DNA of 64,000 nucleotides, taken from positions 124,001 to 188,000 of the forward strand of contig NKYR01000021.1 in assembly GCA_003184365.1 (NCBI GenBank). Reading direction: 5' to 3'. Origin of the DNA: Evernia prunastri. Lineage: Eukaryota > Ascomycota > Lecanoromycetes > Lecanorales > Parmeliaceae. This document shows, piece by piece, positions 54,551 through 64,000 of the stretch. The position numbers and the translations under genes are program-made. Within the stretch, counting starts at the first letter, position 1. Every line of letters starts with the position of its first letter. The notes under the pieces were generated by a model. That model saw only the letters and a list, made by a program, of their open reading frames with translations, ran no database searches and was not told where the DNA came from.

Positions 54551-55851
54551 ATGGGTTGGCTCTACATCGCATGTCTCAGCGGGTTCATGCTAGGAATCTC
54601 AGCGCTGAACGCTGCTCCACAAGGTTCGATTACCACGATTTCAGATGTTTCGACTTCTTTGAACCTTTTCGAACCGCTCTCGGCATCTCGTGAGCCCGTA
54701 TCCTGGTCAAATGGTACCCTCACTCCTGCCAGTGCACCCTCCCTACCAGCGAATATGTCAGCACTCCAAGCTATAGGCCTGGACGCCAACGAGCCCATAA
54801 TTTGGGAAACAACACCAAGCGGTAATGTGTTGGGCGTACAGTGCCACATCCGCTACGGGCGTCGATTAGATCTTCTTGACTGCAGGGATTCATACATCTA
54901 TATTCCGCGATCGGATGAAAGAGTCTTACGCTTCGCGCAGCGAGGAAGCGAATTCCCTCACGAGATCAGCCTACCGCAGAGAATTTTAGGAAGTATCTCC
55001 TCCCTTACATACCATTTCTTATATCCGCTTATTGCGAGTGCATGTAGGCCAAGACCACAAATGCTGATAGTCAAGACAGGCAAAGGTAAATGCGGCATCA
55101 GTCCAATCCTTATAGATCCTTACGACACGGCGATGGCGAGCCCAAAGAATCTCGCTGAAGCAGCTTATGCGCTGATTGATCGGTGCCCACCGAGATCGGG
55201 CGGTCTTGCTATCAATATTGGTCAGTACAGCTCGGAGGAAAATCTATAGAAAGAGATAAGGAAGGGCTAACGGCCGGACTAGGAGGAGACAATCACCTCG
55301 CCGTATTATTGGAACCATACGCGTCCACCGTTGGTTGCGAGGACGCTGTTGTACCTATCACTCGCCAATCGTGCGCGACGATCGAGCGGGGCATGGAAGC
55401 CGATGAGAGGCCAAGAGTTTTTGGCGATGAGACGCTGGATCCAGAAGTTGAAGAACATCTACCCTATGAACTCATTTCAAGTGAGGCCTTTACCCCCTCC
55501 CTCCCTCCACCTGCAATAAAACCATTTGGAAAAATGTGTGCTGACAGCGGAATTCTTCAGGCGACAACAAGTGTTCGGTTCAAATCATGAGTAATGCCGG
55601 CATCGATGTCGAGACTTGGTATCATCTGTGGGAGGCCAATGTTGCGCTGAATGCCAAGTGTGTAAGGGCGGGAAAGAGGGGGACTGCTACTCATCTTGGT
55701 TCGTTCCTTCATTCTTACCTGCCGGACCTGGGGAGGACATAGCTGATACCTTCTTCCAGGCCTGCGAGGGAGGCTCTATATGACAATCTCAGACCAGCCA
55801 TCTCTTTCCCCGGTAGGAGTTGGCAACGGTACAGCTGCGCATAAAATTTAG
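54551..55851 (+). CDS. Secreted 8-cysteine fungal protein, copy 2
   Basis: Five exons: 54551-54992, 55080-55220, 55283-55480, 55561-55698 and 55760-55851; 336 aa. All introns are GT-AG, phase 1, with clear CTGAT, CTAAC or CTGAC branch sites. A signal peptide is obvious (MGWLYIACLSGFMLGISALNA). The mature part has eight cysteines (VQCHIR, LLDCRD, GKCGIS, DRCPPR, VGCEDA, RQSCAT, NKCSVQ, NAKCVR) in the same order as the gene at 24220-25434, and ends with WYHLWEANVALNAKC and AGKRGTATHLG. All four introns fall at homologous points. The two proteins are clearly diverged, so this is an old duplication. Same widespread secreted family with no known function; disulfide-rich and probably extracellular. 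Confidence 0.85.
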
Positions 55852-58421
55852 AAGGTGTCCGGAGGCATTATCTCGATATGGATCTTTCTTCCTTCCAAAG
55901 TCCATACATCTTTTGCACAACTGAATGAACACTGCCATACAAGCCAACAAGGTACCTCAGCAAATACTTTCAAGGAATTGGATGAGACCTGCGTGTGTTA
56001 CAGCAGACTTTATTTTCATTTGACTAATCCCATTCAAGAAAGGTGTCTACGCAACTTGGATTACAACAATCTCACCGCCCGTAGTTCTTGATCAAATCGT
56101 ACAACCGAGTACTCTCTCAATTCAGCTAACGTAGAATCATGAAGCCTAGAAAAATTATGACTGTATGACAGTCGTGTCACGTACCTAGCTCGTCAACTCG
56201 CCATTACTCCTACCTATCAGCTGTTTTGAATTCTATGCCTTCCGGAGGTCTTGGTCAGACTCCAATGTATAAATTTCGGATGGTGCACCAAAGGCCACCT
56301 GAACGATGCGCCTAGGGTGACCTCGGATTTCCGCCTGAACTCAGCTGAACAGGGGGGCCCTATTGCACCATTCTGCCCAATAAAAGTTCCTCTTCTACGG
56401 CTGCCCTGCTTCAAGGCGCGGGCTACTAGCGCTGGTCAAGACTTTGGGAGCAAGCCTTCGTACGAGAAAGCGCCATTGAAGCGATAAGACTTTGTTTTGC
56501 AAAAGACCAGTCAAATGATTTAACCACCGTGAATATGCTCAACAGGGCTTCAGGAGCCATAAGGTTCTTCAAGCTTCTGATCTTTATTCATGGATCTTGA
56601 TTTATCCCTGCAGCAAGGCGCTCCTTCGCTCGATCAAGGTGGTGGGAGTTAGGCAGGCAGTCTCGAGCTGGACCTTCGACAGGCTAGTCGTCTACAGACG
56701 GTGGAGATCAACGAAGCGCTAGGAAACCTCATTCAGCTGATGCAGCAATGGCGAGGTAAAATATCCGGGACGCCAGCCACCAGCCTGACATGATTGATGA
56801 CGGACAAGAGACTGCTTCTGCACCGATGCACTGATGGCCACGGCGTCGGTAGGATTGGGCTCCATGCACACGGCGCTTTTCACAAAGTTCTGGGTACGTT
56901 CGGGGAGTTGGACCACCATCTCGATTCCTGTTATGGATCTGTCCACGCACATTGAAATCCCGCACCTCAAAGGTGGATACCTCCAGCTCAGGAAACCCTG
57001 CGTCTCGCACTAATACATGCATATGTTTGACAGCTAGCTATCTTGCTCCTTATCCCCGCAGTCCTTGACACCTTCTGCCAGATCCTTGTAGATTCTGCAG
57101 CATTCCTACCGATCCAAGGTGGGAGTCTTTTGAAGTTAATCTTGCCCTGATCGTCAAGTGGATACCTCCTTGTGCAATTTTATTCGTCTCGGGGGTCAAC
57201 CAGGGTGCAGGGAGCCTTGGAGATCAGATCTCCCCCGTGGAAATACTTTATTAGCGCTGATGTCTCCGAGATGCGTCCCATCACGGTCTATTTTCCCACA
57301 GCCGCGACTCCCTCGCAGTGGCGCTCAACCGCGAGGTGCTTGGACCTGCAGGCCTTGTTGATTCATGATGTGGTGATGGATCCATTGAAGCATCGGGATA
57401 ACCATAATAGTGCAATTATTCGGGGAATTGGCCCCCACTTTCTGGACCGGACTCCGAGACCCTCGGAGGCATGTCAGGGTCTCCGGTCGATCGGATCTCA
57501 GAACCAAAACTTGAGCTTGAACTTAGACAGTAATCTATCTCTCTGCATTCGAGATCATCACTTTCTCTTCCACGAGTGGCGGTATGCGGCTCACTCTTCT
57601 ACGTAGTCTGATCGCGATGAGGCAATAGAAGCACGACTGTTTCCCGTACCGTTTGATTTGTCATATGCAGTAAGTACTATGTAATCAAAGACCGTTTTTG
57701 CACCGAAGACACTGTCTCCTTTAGGTTGTAAGGACTGCACAGCGCAGACAGACAAGCCTCCGGTCTACGCTATCTTGTACGTTCCAACAAAGGTCACTGC
57801 AGATATTGCTACCGAAGTATCAAGGCTCGCCAACAGTTTCGTACCATTAAGCCCATTGCTTACCTCGAGTCAGCGGACATAGGAGACGAAGCCGGTTATC
57901 CAGAGTAACGAGATGATGTCTCCGATAATTGCGGAGATATTTAAGTGCAGAATTGCAAGTCCCCGCCGGTGGTTCTGTTCCTAGTACCCATCAGTCGGGG
58001 ACTTACGGGTTCGGCTGCAGAAGTACTACCCACAGATGACTAGGGGTCTGTTGTGGCTTTTAGCACAAGCGTATTCATGCAGCTTGCGAGCTGGCTTTCA
58101 TAGGCTAGCGGTGATTAGGGCGGCTAGGTAAAGCAGATTGAAAGATGCTGCTTGTCGTCGCCCCGCGCTCTCCTTCCGTAAGCAGGTACTAACCTCAATT
58201 AAACACACTGAGAGCATATGCTGGTACTATTGATAGGAATTGCCTCGTTTGGTGGGACTAACATGATTGGGACGTCACTGTACAGTTCTGCTATTAAGAC
58301 CTCATCTCAGTCATGCTTATATCCCTTGTCTTTATATCTAGGTACTCGAACCATAGTCTGCCAAAGGCCTTAACGATACTCAAGCTTACATCCTACGTTA
58401 TCACACTCCTGTCAACCTATC
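55852..58421. other. Gene-poor stretch with possible debris
   Basis: About 2.6 kb. A coding-like segment at 56591-56760 (MDLDLSLQQGAPSLDQGGGS, in-frame TAG, then LELDLRQASRLQTVEINEALGN) and a 144-codon frame at 57172-57606 without recognisable family are the only hints. I see no intact gene, RNA gene or transposon. Confidence 0.35.
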
Positions 58422-59252
58422 ATGTCTTCATTGTTTGGAAATACCGGTATTCCCGAAACCTCTCCCAGCGAGCCTTCTACAGAGAATGCCGTTGAGCCCA
58501 CGACTCCCCCCAGCGAGACTTCCACAACCACTGGGACTCCTCAGAAGCGGAGGCGTCTCTGTCTCACCATCTGTACTGTCCGCAAGGCCGGGCTGAGCGA
58601 AGAGGAATTCGGAGAGTACTTGATAAAAGTGCACGCTCAGCTTTCCAAGGGTTTGTTGGCCAAGTACGGAATGATCAGATGGACAATGGTAGGCAACATC
58701 GTCTGGCGACTTCTCCGCCTTGCGCAGCAAATTCCAGTGGCGCCCGCGTTTCTGTTGTGTTGCAGGAAGGAGTCGTATTTCACCAGCCAAGGGCTTTCCA
58801 AGACTCGGAGACTAACGTCCATCTGCTTTTGCGACAGAGTCACAACACAAACGAAACGCGCGCCCTTCTGCCAAAGATCTACGGCCCCAACTTCGCTAAC
58901 GTTGTGGAGTATGATTGCTTCAGTCAAGCTATCTTCGAAGACGTTGACCGTATTGCGAGCATGACGAAAGATCCATACTACCTGGAATACATCAGACATG
59001 ACCCCGTGAAGTTTGCGGATCCAGTAAATACCAAGTATGTCAGCCTTCATTCTCGCATTCTCCCACGTCAGCTTGGCGTCTTGTCGTGCTCTCCATCTTC
59101 TCGAGTACAGAAGCTCTGCCTGCACTGGAGTGCGAATCGTTGGCGGCGGTCCTCTGCCGTCGTTCCTTTTCATCTTCGGCTAATGTTTGGGCAATAGGAT
59201 ATCGATTGGCTGGCTTGAAGACCACATCTTGGACGGAAAGGTGGTAGACTAG
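58422..59252 (+). CDS. EthD-domain protein (dehydratase/decarboxylase-like)
   Basis: Three exons: 58422-58688, 58838-59034 and 59198-59252; 172 aa. Introns of 149 and 163 nt are GT-AG with CTAAC-type branches. After a 45-residue Ser/Thr/Pro/Glu-rich leader, the EthD fold begins with RLCLTICTVRKAGLSEEEFGEYLIKVHAQL. It continues through YGMIRWTM|SHNTNETR, VVEYDCFSQAIFEDVDRIASM and KDPYYLEYIRHDPVKFADPVNTK, and closes with ISIGWLEDHILDGKVVD. The family's Y-W-x-x-H position reads YLIKVH, keeping the His. Single-domain fungal EthD proteins act as decarboxylases or dehydratases in aromatic polyketide pathways. The neighbouring FSH1 hydrolase and regulator fit such a setting, but no PKS is visible here. 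Confidence 0.82.
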
Positions 59253-59520
59253 AATGCTACACCAACAGGTGTCGAAGGACCGACAAAACGGCGTGACGTC
59301 AATAGCTACCAAAATACAAATCGATTCAACATCTTGGCAATACATTAGCTCTGACTGCGTGTATAATACCGGTATTTTTAGTATTCTTACCTTGTGTAGA
59401 GTACAGTAGGTAGTACTACAGCTGGTCACTGTCGCACGTGCTGCAAAGTAATCAGTTGATATCATGGGGATATCGTATCATAGGCCATCTCAGACAAATC
59501 ATGATTCATGCATATGTAGG

Positions 59521-59586
59521 TATCCCTATCGAAGACATATTATGTATGTAGGTACCTATCCCTATCGAAGACACATTATGCATGCA
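59521..59586. repeat. Tandem duplication, 30-bp unit, period 36
   Basis: Copies at 59521-59550 and 59557-59586 (both start tatccctatcgaagaca) differ only by three T/C transitions and are separated by ggtacc. Confidence 0.9.
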
Positions 59587-59836
59587 CGACGCCTCTTACA
59601 AAGTGCTGCAGCAAGGTGGAGAAAATTGAGATGGAAATGAGAGGGTGCGAGCGACGAGCGTGCCTTTTTTCTTTGCATTAGCTCACCCGCCGATCCCGGA
59701 AGCTTGACTACCTTATCCGCCCAATGGGTTTACCCCCCTACTTGCCGCCCGTCCGAGCAGGGCCGGCCCCTTGAGTTATTTTGGACTTGGAAAAAGGTCA
59801 AAAAAAGCGGGCAAAGTCCCTTAGGTTAGTCCCTAG

Positions 59837-59852
59837 CTCCCAGGCCTGGGAG
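59837..59852. repeat. 16-bp perfect palindrome
   Basis: ctcccaggcctgggag equals its own reverse complement. Nearby copies of gccggcccc (59762 and 59871 regions) suggest a compact structured element. Confidence 0.8.
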
Positions 59853-59967
59853 TGGGAAGTTTGCTGAGCCGGCCCCGAATTACTCTAAGGGTGGGTAAGA
59901 TTACCTTAAGCATTTTACTTTAGGTTGACAGGACTAGATGCTTAGAACAAGCTTGAAAGAATGATGC

Positions 59968-60000
59968 AATCAATAATCAATACCTAATCAATAATCAATA
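59968..60000. repeat. AT-rich duplication (aatcaataatcaata twice)
   Basis: The same 15-mer occurs at 59968-59982 and 59986-60000, itself made of aatcaat units. Confidence 0.85.
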
Positions 60001-60371
60001 ATGTCTCGTCCACAATGTTCGTCGCGGCCAATCTCATTCTAGTGAGACTTGGGTGGAGTGGACTTATTGGCCATGTTCCGCCAGTGCTGCCTGTGTGTGG
60101 GTCCGTGGCCCGAGCTTATCGGGGAGATGCTCGTCATGAGTTTCTTATCGAGAGGTATCGACCTGTGCTGCCCTCCACACCAGTAAATCAGCACGCCCAC
60201 CTTAATCCTACGCAATCATAGGCTCCAACCGAAGTAAAAAAGGCCCACTCGAGAGTAAAGGCTTTTGTGCGATGGTCGCTCGTTATAACCATTAGACAGT
60301 CTCATCCCTGTTTATTTACCTTCTCTTCCGCAAGTTACTTCCCCCCCCTACAACACCCTCTCACAGCGTCC

Positions 60372-61181
60372 ATGATGACGATCAACGACCAGCCCAATTC
60401 CATCTCAGCCTCCACCTTGTCCCTGCCTCGCATCCTCTGCCTCCACGGCGGTGGCACCAATGCTCGAATCTTCCAGTCCCAAACCCGTGCCCTCCGCGCC
60501 CAGCTCCAAGACCGCTTCCGCCTCTGCTTCGCCGACGCCCCTTTCCTCTGCCCATCCCCCGGTCCCGACGTCACCGCCGTCTACAAGGACTTCGGCCCCT
60601 TCCGCCGCTGGCTCCGCTGGCTACCTACCCATCCCGAAATCGCGACGGAGACGGCCGTCGCGGCGATCGAGGCGGCTGTGCAGGCGGCTATGATGGAGGA
60701 CGATGCAAAAGGTGCGACGGGGGAGTGGGTCGGGCTGCTGGGGTTCAGTCAGGGGGCCAAGGTCGCGGGGAGCATGCTGTTGAGGCAGCAAGGGAGGGCC
60801 GGGTGGGGGGAGAGCGGCCGGGTGAGGTTCAGGTTCGCCGTCCTGATGGCCGGGAGCGACCCGTTGGTCTCGCTGAGGCCGGACGGCCGGGTCGAACCGG
60901 GGTTGGGCGATGCGGGGCAGATCATGGGCGTCCCGTCCTTTTGGGAGGGTCGGGGTGGAGAGCATCTTCTACGGCTGCCGACCATTCACGTCCATGGGAC
61001 GAGGGATCCGGGGTTGGAGCTCCATAGGCAGCTGTTGGAGAGGTATTGTGAGGAGGGGGGTGCGAGGTTGGTCGAGTGGGATGGTCATCATAGGATACCG
61101 ATCAAAAAGAAGGATGTTGCGGCTGTGGTGGATGAGATACTGGACGTGGCGAGGGAGATGAGGGTTTTCTCACACCATTAG
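60372..61181 (+). CDS. FSH1-family serine hydrolase
   Basis: Intronless, 269 aa from ATG 60372; upstream codons in frame lack an ATG. Alpha/beta-hydrolase of the FSH1 type: the opening strand and oxyanion loop read PRILCLHGGGTNARIFQSQ, the nucleophile elbow GLLGFSQGAKVAGSM (Ser126), the acid HVHGTRDPG (Asp212) and the base WDGHHRIP (His239). The complete triad supports activity. FSH1 proteins are small esterases; several, such as LovG in lovastatin synthesis, release polyketides from their synthase. The gene is markedly GC-rich with G/C-ending codons, like the iron-ADH-like gene at the left end and unlike the genes between. It converges on the transcription factor gene downstream. Confidence 0.92.
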   Translation: MMTINDQPNSISASTLSLPRILCLHGGGTNARIFQSQTRALRAQLQDRFRLCFADAPFLCPSPGPDVTAVYKDFGPFRRWLRWLPTHPEIATETAVAAIEAAVQAAMMEDDAKGATGEWVGLLGFSQGAKVAGSMLLRQQGRAGWGESGRVRFRFAVLMAGSDPLVSLRPDGRVEPGLGDAGQIMGVPSFWEGRGGEHLLRLPTIHVHGTRDPGLELHRQLLERYCEEGGARLVEWDGHHRIPIKKKDVAAVVDEILDVAREMRVFSHH

Positions 61182-62155
61182 ACCAGTAGATCATTAGACG
61201 AGTAGACGGATAGACCATTAGATCTATAGCAAATTAATATAACCATTTTTATTGAACGAGCTGAACGACCCGGATGAGCTGAATGAGAGCACACGCGTTG
61301 AGAAGGGTATCTGTAGCACTTTAATATTTCCGAGCTGGTTTAGATATCTTTCACGCCCAAAAGGATATTTGGAAATTTTATCCTCCCAGGTAAGTCCAAG
61401 GCTCACCACCATAGATAGCTTCACTGACAAGGGCACCTCGTTTTTCAGGATTACTCTTAGTAGATGATAGGCGGCAATGCATTCGTGTGGCTAGCAGAGG
61501 ATCGTTGATTATTCTACGAGGGAGGAAGCCTGCTGCAGAGGATATACACCCACGACTCCGTAGGCTATCTTATGTATGACTATGCCGCTGGAGACTTCGG
61601 CTGCACCTTCCAGTCGAGCTAGCGCTACCGCTAACTTTTAGTGCCCGTGGCCGCCTTTTGTAAGTTTTTGTGAAACTCGATGCGAGCTGTCTGTCCTGCG
61701 AGCTTGCTAAGAGCCTTGGTCAAGATCGTTATATCTTGCGTACCTGAGTAAGTAAGTAGGTGATTCTTGCGCTTAGATCCCCCAACGAAGATGTCGGGGT
61801 CACTTTCCGAAAGCATGATCAGGGCTGTTACTTGTGTGGCTATCTTTGGTGTCAACCTCCGCAAGGTAAGTAAGAGGTGGTTGGATTAACTCAAATTCGA
61901 TGAAGCAAGGTTGTTTGGGTTTTGGGAAAAAGTGGCGGTCAGCCCTACCCAGACTGCCGGACTGCTGGCCGTGGCACCAGTCTCGGTCTTCTCCAGCGAT
62001 GCAGCTAAAGGTACTTCTTCTTCCTTTCCTAAATGCAATGGAACTAGTCATTCTACATGCCACTGTCCAACAAAGAATGTTCCATCTTATCTTCTGCTCA
62101 TTCTGTGGATTGGCGTCCACAAAATGCAACCTCTCTTCCTTGAGCTCAATTTCAC
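61182..62155. other. Intergenic stretch
   Basis: About 970 bp between the convergent FSH1 and transcription factor genes; a run of near-identical tagac phrases occurs at 61181-61222. No gene supported. Confidence 0.4.
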
Positions 62156-63923
62156 TCAACCCTCGCCGTCCCATCCCATGCATGTGAACCACTGTTCCGA
62201 TCCGACGGTCTCGTCGGTCAAAAACGGGTAACTCTCGGGAATCTCCATCAGACAGGTCAACGAATTCAACGAATTGAGATCCGAAGACCCGAAAGGCATC
62301 GCTTGCGCAGTAGGATGGGCTGCATTGCTGGAAGTAGTAGCCGGCCAAGGGTCTTGCGGCGGCTGGTTTGGAGTTCGATAGGCTTGGTTCGGAACCAAGC
62401 TGGTAGCGTATGACTTACGCGAGACATGGATTCTCCCTACAAGAGGAATACTAAGCGCTATCCTCTGCGTTTTAGACGACTGCGGTTGCTGGAGCAGTAA
62501 GCTCAGCGAACGAACAGCATCCGCTGCCTGGTGTGCGAAGTCCCCTCCGACCCGATTAGCAGCGAACCTCATCGTCCGAACAGCTTGGTCCACCAAAGCT
62601 GTAGTGACGTCGAGATCAACTACTTGTGGTAGAGTGCCAGAGCCAGGGGTAGTGCGATAGCTAGCAAGCAGCAGGAAGACAGTGGCCGTGAAGGCTTGTA
62701 GGTCGATCACCCGGTTTGCGAAGAAGCCGACTGGGAGGATAGGACGCATTGACACGTAGCGTCTCGCCAGCTCTTGGCAAGCATCCAAGCAGGTGATAAA
62801 GTTGAAAATATACTGTTGGCGTTCACTATACTTGAGTGCAAGCTGGAGATGTGTTCTCACGGTGAGATACTGATGCCAGTATTGTAAGAGCGCATCAATC
62901 GAAAGCTGGGGCCAATTGTTTTTCTGCCAGTTCTGTGGCGTGAGGCTGGCTAATGATTGCAGCTCTTGATTAGTGCTGCTGACTGCTTCGGACAGTTCCA
63001 TAAGCGGTCTTCCCGAGGAGTAAATGTTATCTAGCTCAAGTACGCGGCTCGCGACGTCCGCCAGGCCGTATAGATAAGCCTGGGGATTCACTTGGCCCTG
63101 AGAATCGACTATTGGCCGCTTCGGAAGGGGGTAGTCTACCGTTGCAAGAGGTAGTGACCACATCATCGATGTCATTCTGTCGACCGCGCAAATCGACTCC
63201 CATACTGCTGCTTTCTGCCTCCACCACCCAACAAGAAGAGGTGATGCGCCTGGTTGGGCTCCTGGTTGGGCACCGCCCGACGTGCCTGCCAGCGATTCTT
63301 GGTGTGATGCGAGAGCCATCGAGGCCCGCGGCAGGCCTATCAATTCTGCCAAAGCAATGACTCGTCTTGAGAGCAACCATATCTTTCTCACTCTTGCGCG
63401 GCCAAGCTGACTATGTAGATCAACATTCCTTTGTCAGAACCATCCTCGAATATACAAAGGGTAAGAGGTAATAAGCTTACAGCCTAATGAAGAGCAAAGT
63501 TGCTTCCATACCTTCCAGGGTTCCTGCAAGGGTATCGTCCGAGATCACAATGCGTTCGACGCAATCGGAAACATGCTTGACGAATGAGAACGCATCTTTG
63601 ATATTTCCCGCTGCAGAGCCCGCGGTTTCATCGGGCGCTTGCTGAACGGTTATTGCGATAGACAAGAGAAGGGCTGCAATTGCTACCGAATCTGCGTTCG
63701 GATCCTGCAAGCTGTCATACCGCGATAGCATCTCATCACTGGTCTTGGTGAAGTTGATTGTCGGGAACAATGCGTCGTACAAGGACAGCCAAGACGAGGC
63801 GGACGCTGTGATTGTAAGCATGTCCTCTCTCGAGGGCAGCAACGCGCGCAAGGCAAAGCTTCTATGCGTCTTGTGCAGGCTGGGTGCATAGAAAGCAGAT
63901 CCATCTCCATCGGAGCCAAGCAA
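62156..63923 (-). CDS. Fungal-specific transcription factor, C-terminal part (runs toward the right edge)
   Basis: At least two exons: a 5' piece ending at 63481 and a 3' piece 63410-62156, joined over a 70-nt GT-AG intron that gives EATLLFIRLLQLGRARVRKIWLLSRRVIALAELIGL. This is the core signature of the fungal-specific regulator middle homology region (fungal_trans; L-x-G-x-x-R-x-x-W-x-x-x-x-x-A-I-x-x-A-x-x-x-G-L). A helical region continues (LLQYWHQYLTVRTHLQLALKY; YIFNFITCLDACQELARRYV) and a Ser/Pro-rich tail ends in EQWFTCMGWDGEG, a usual activator-type ending. The 63923 coordinate is only where I can follow the frame; further exons and any Zn2Cys6 DNA-binding cluster lie beyond the window. 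It could regulate FSH1/EthD neighbours, but this is a guess from position. Confidence 0.82.
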
Positions 63924-64000
63924 GCCATTGTCGAACAGCTGAAGAAGGTGAGTTGGTGGGTTCGTCAGCGATAGTTCTGACGCAATTGAGTCCGAATCAT

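Larger units (their letters stand above)
59253..60371. other. Intergenic stretch with repeats
   Basis: About 1.1 kb between EthD and FSH1 genes holding a 36-bp-period duplication, a 16-bp palindrome and an AT-rich duplication, annotated separately. Some may be the remnant of a small mobile element. Confidence 0.45.

Noticed and set aside
57172..57606. 144-codon plus-strand frame
   Set aside because: No recognisable motif and poor protein-like character; not enough to support a gene.
61800..62348. 182-codon minus-strand frame overlapping the transcription factor end
   Set aside because: A GTAA donor could splice into it, but the main frame ends with a typical regulator tail, so the overlap is taken as a shadow.

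Overview
The window is nuclear DNA of a filamentous ascomycete (Pezizomycotina). The evidence is many short introns (about 50 to 165 nt, CTRAY-type branch sites, mostly GT-AG), COP9 signalosome subunit 3, eL18, mitochondrial IscU, an SR-type RNA-binding protein, TFIIIC and VPS62-family proteins, a Zn2Cys6-type regulator, and FSH1, EthD and ABM family enzymes. Class or genus cannot be fixed from sequence alone. A run of 11 Ns flanked by two copies of the same 98 bp shows that this is a draft assembly.

Layout. 1-10.5 kb is a metabolic block: the 5' part of a Lys-rich nuclear-type protein (off the left edge), a GC-rich iron-ADH/maleylacetate-reductase-like enzyme, a PrpD-family (methyl/alkylcitrate) dehydratase with an unusual repeated C-terminal tail, a five-exon citrate/alkylcitrate synthase, and a DHA1 multidrug transporter. 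10.5-31 kb is gene-poor. It holds the assembly gap, a 552-aa orphan membrane protein with a perfect 17-bp hairpin downstream, a single-pass surface protein, an 8-cysteine secreted protein, an APH-type kinase with one frameshift, and several decayed genes (F-box-like, SDR, GMC oxidoreductase). 31-45.7 kb is a compact housekeeping island: IscU, CSN3, gamma-glutamyl phosphate reductase, eL18, a mitochondrial carrier, an SR protein, a TFIIIC triple-barrel protein and a VPS62 protein. 47-50.3 kb is one 1023-aa intronless orphan with twelve aromatic W-[ST]-F-x-[DE]-G repeats. 50.9-64 kb is accessory again: an ABM-domain protein, decayed genes, a second member of the 8-cysteine secreted family with identical intron positions, an EthD protein, a GC-rich FSH1 hydrolase and the C-terminal part of a fungal-specific transcription factor that leaves the right edge.

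How they may work together. The adjacent, co-oriented citrate synthase and PrpD genes would catalyse consecutive steps, acyl-CoA plus oxaloacetate to an alkylcitrate and then dehydration. With the transporter and the dehydrogenase they could be a small alkylcitrate or propionate pathway, but no PKS, FAS or isocitrate-lyase-type gene is visible. ABM, EthD and FSH1 proteins are typical polyketide tailoring partners, but again no synthase is present. Exon boundaries were placed by hand from splice motifs, reading frame and remembered family conservation; no search was run.
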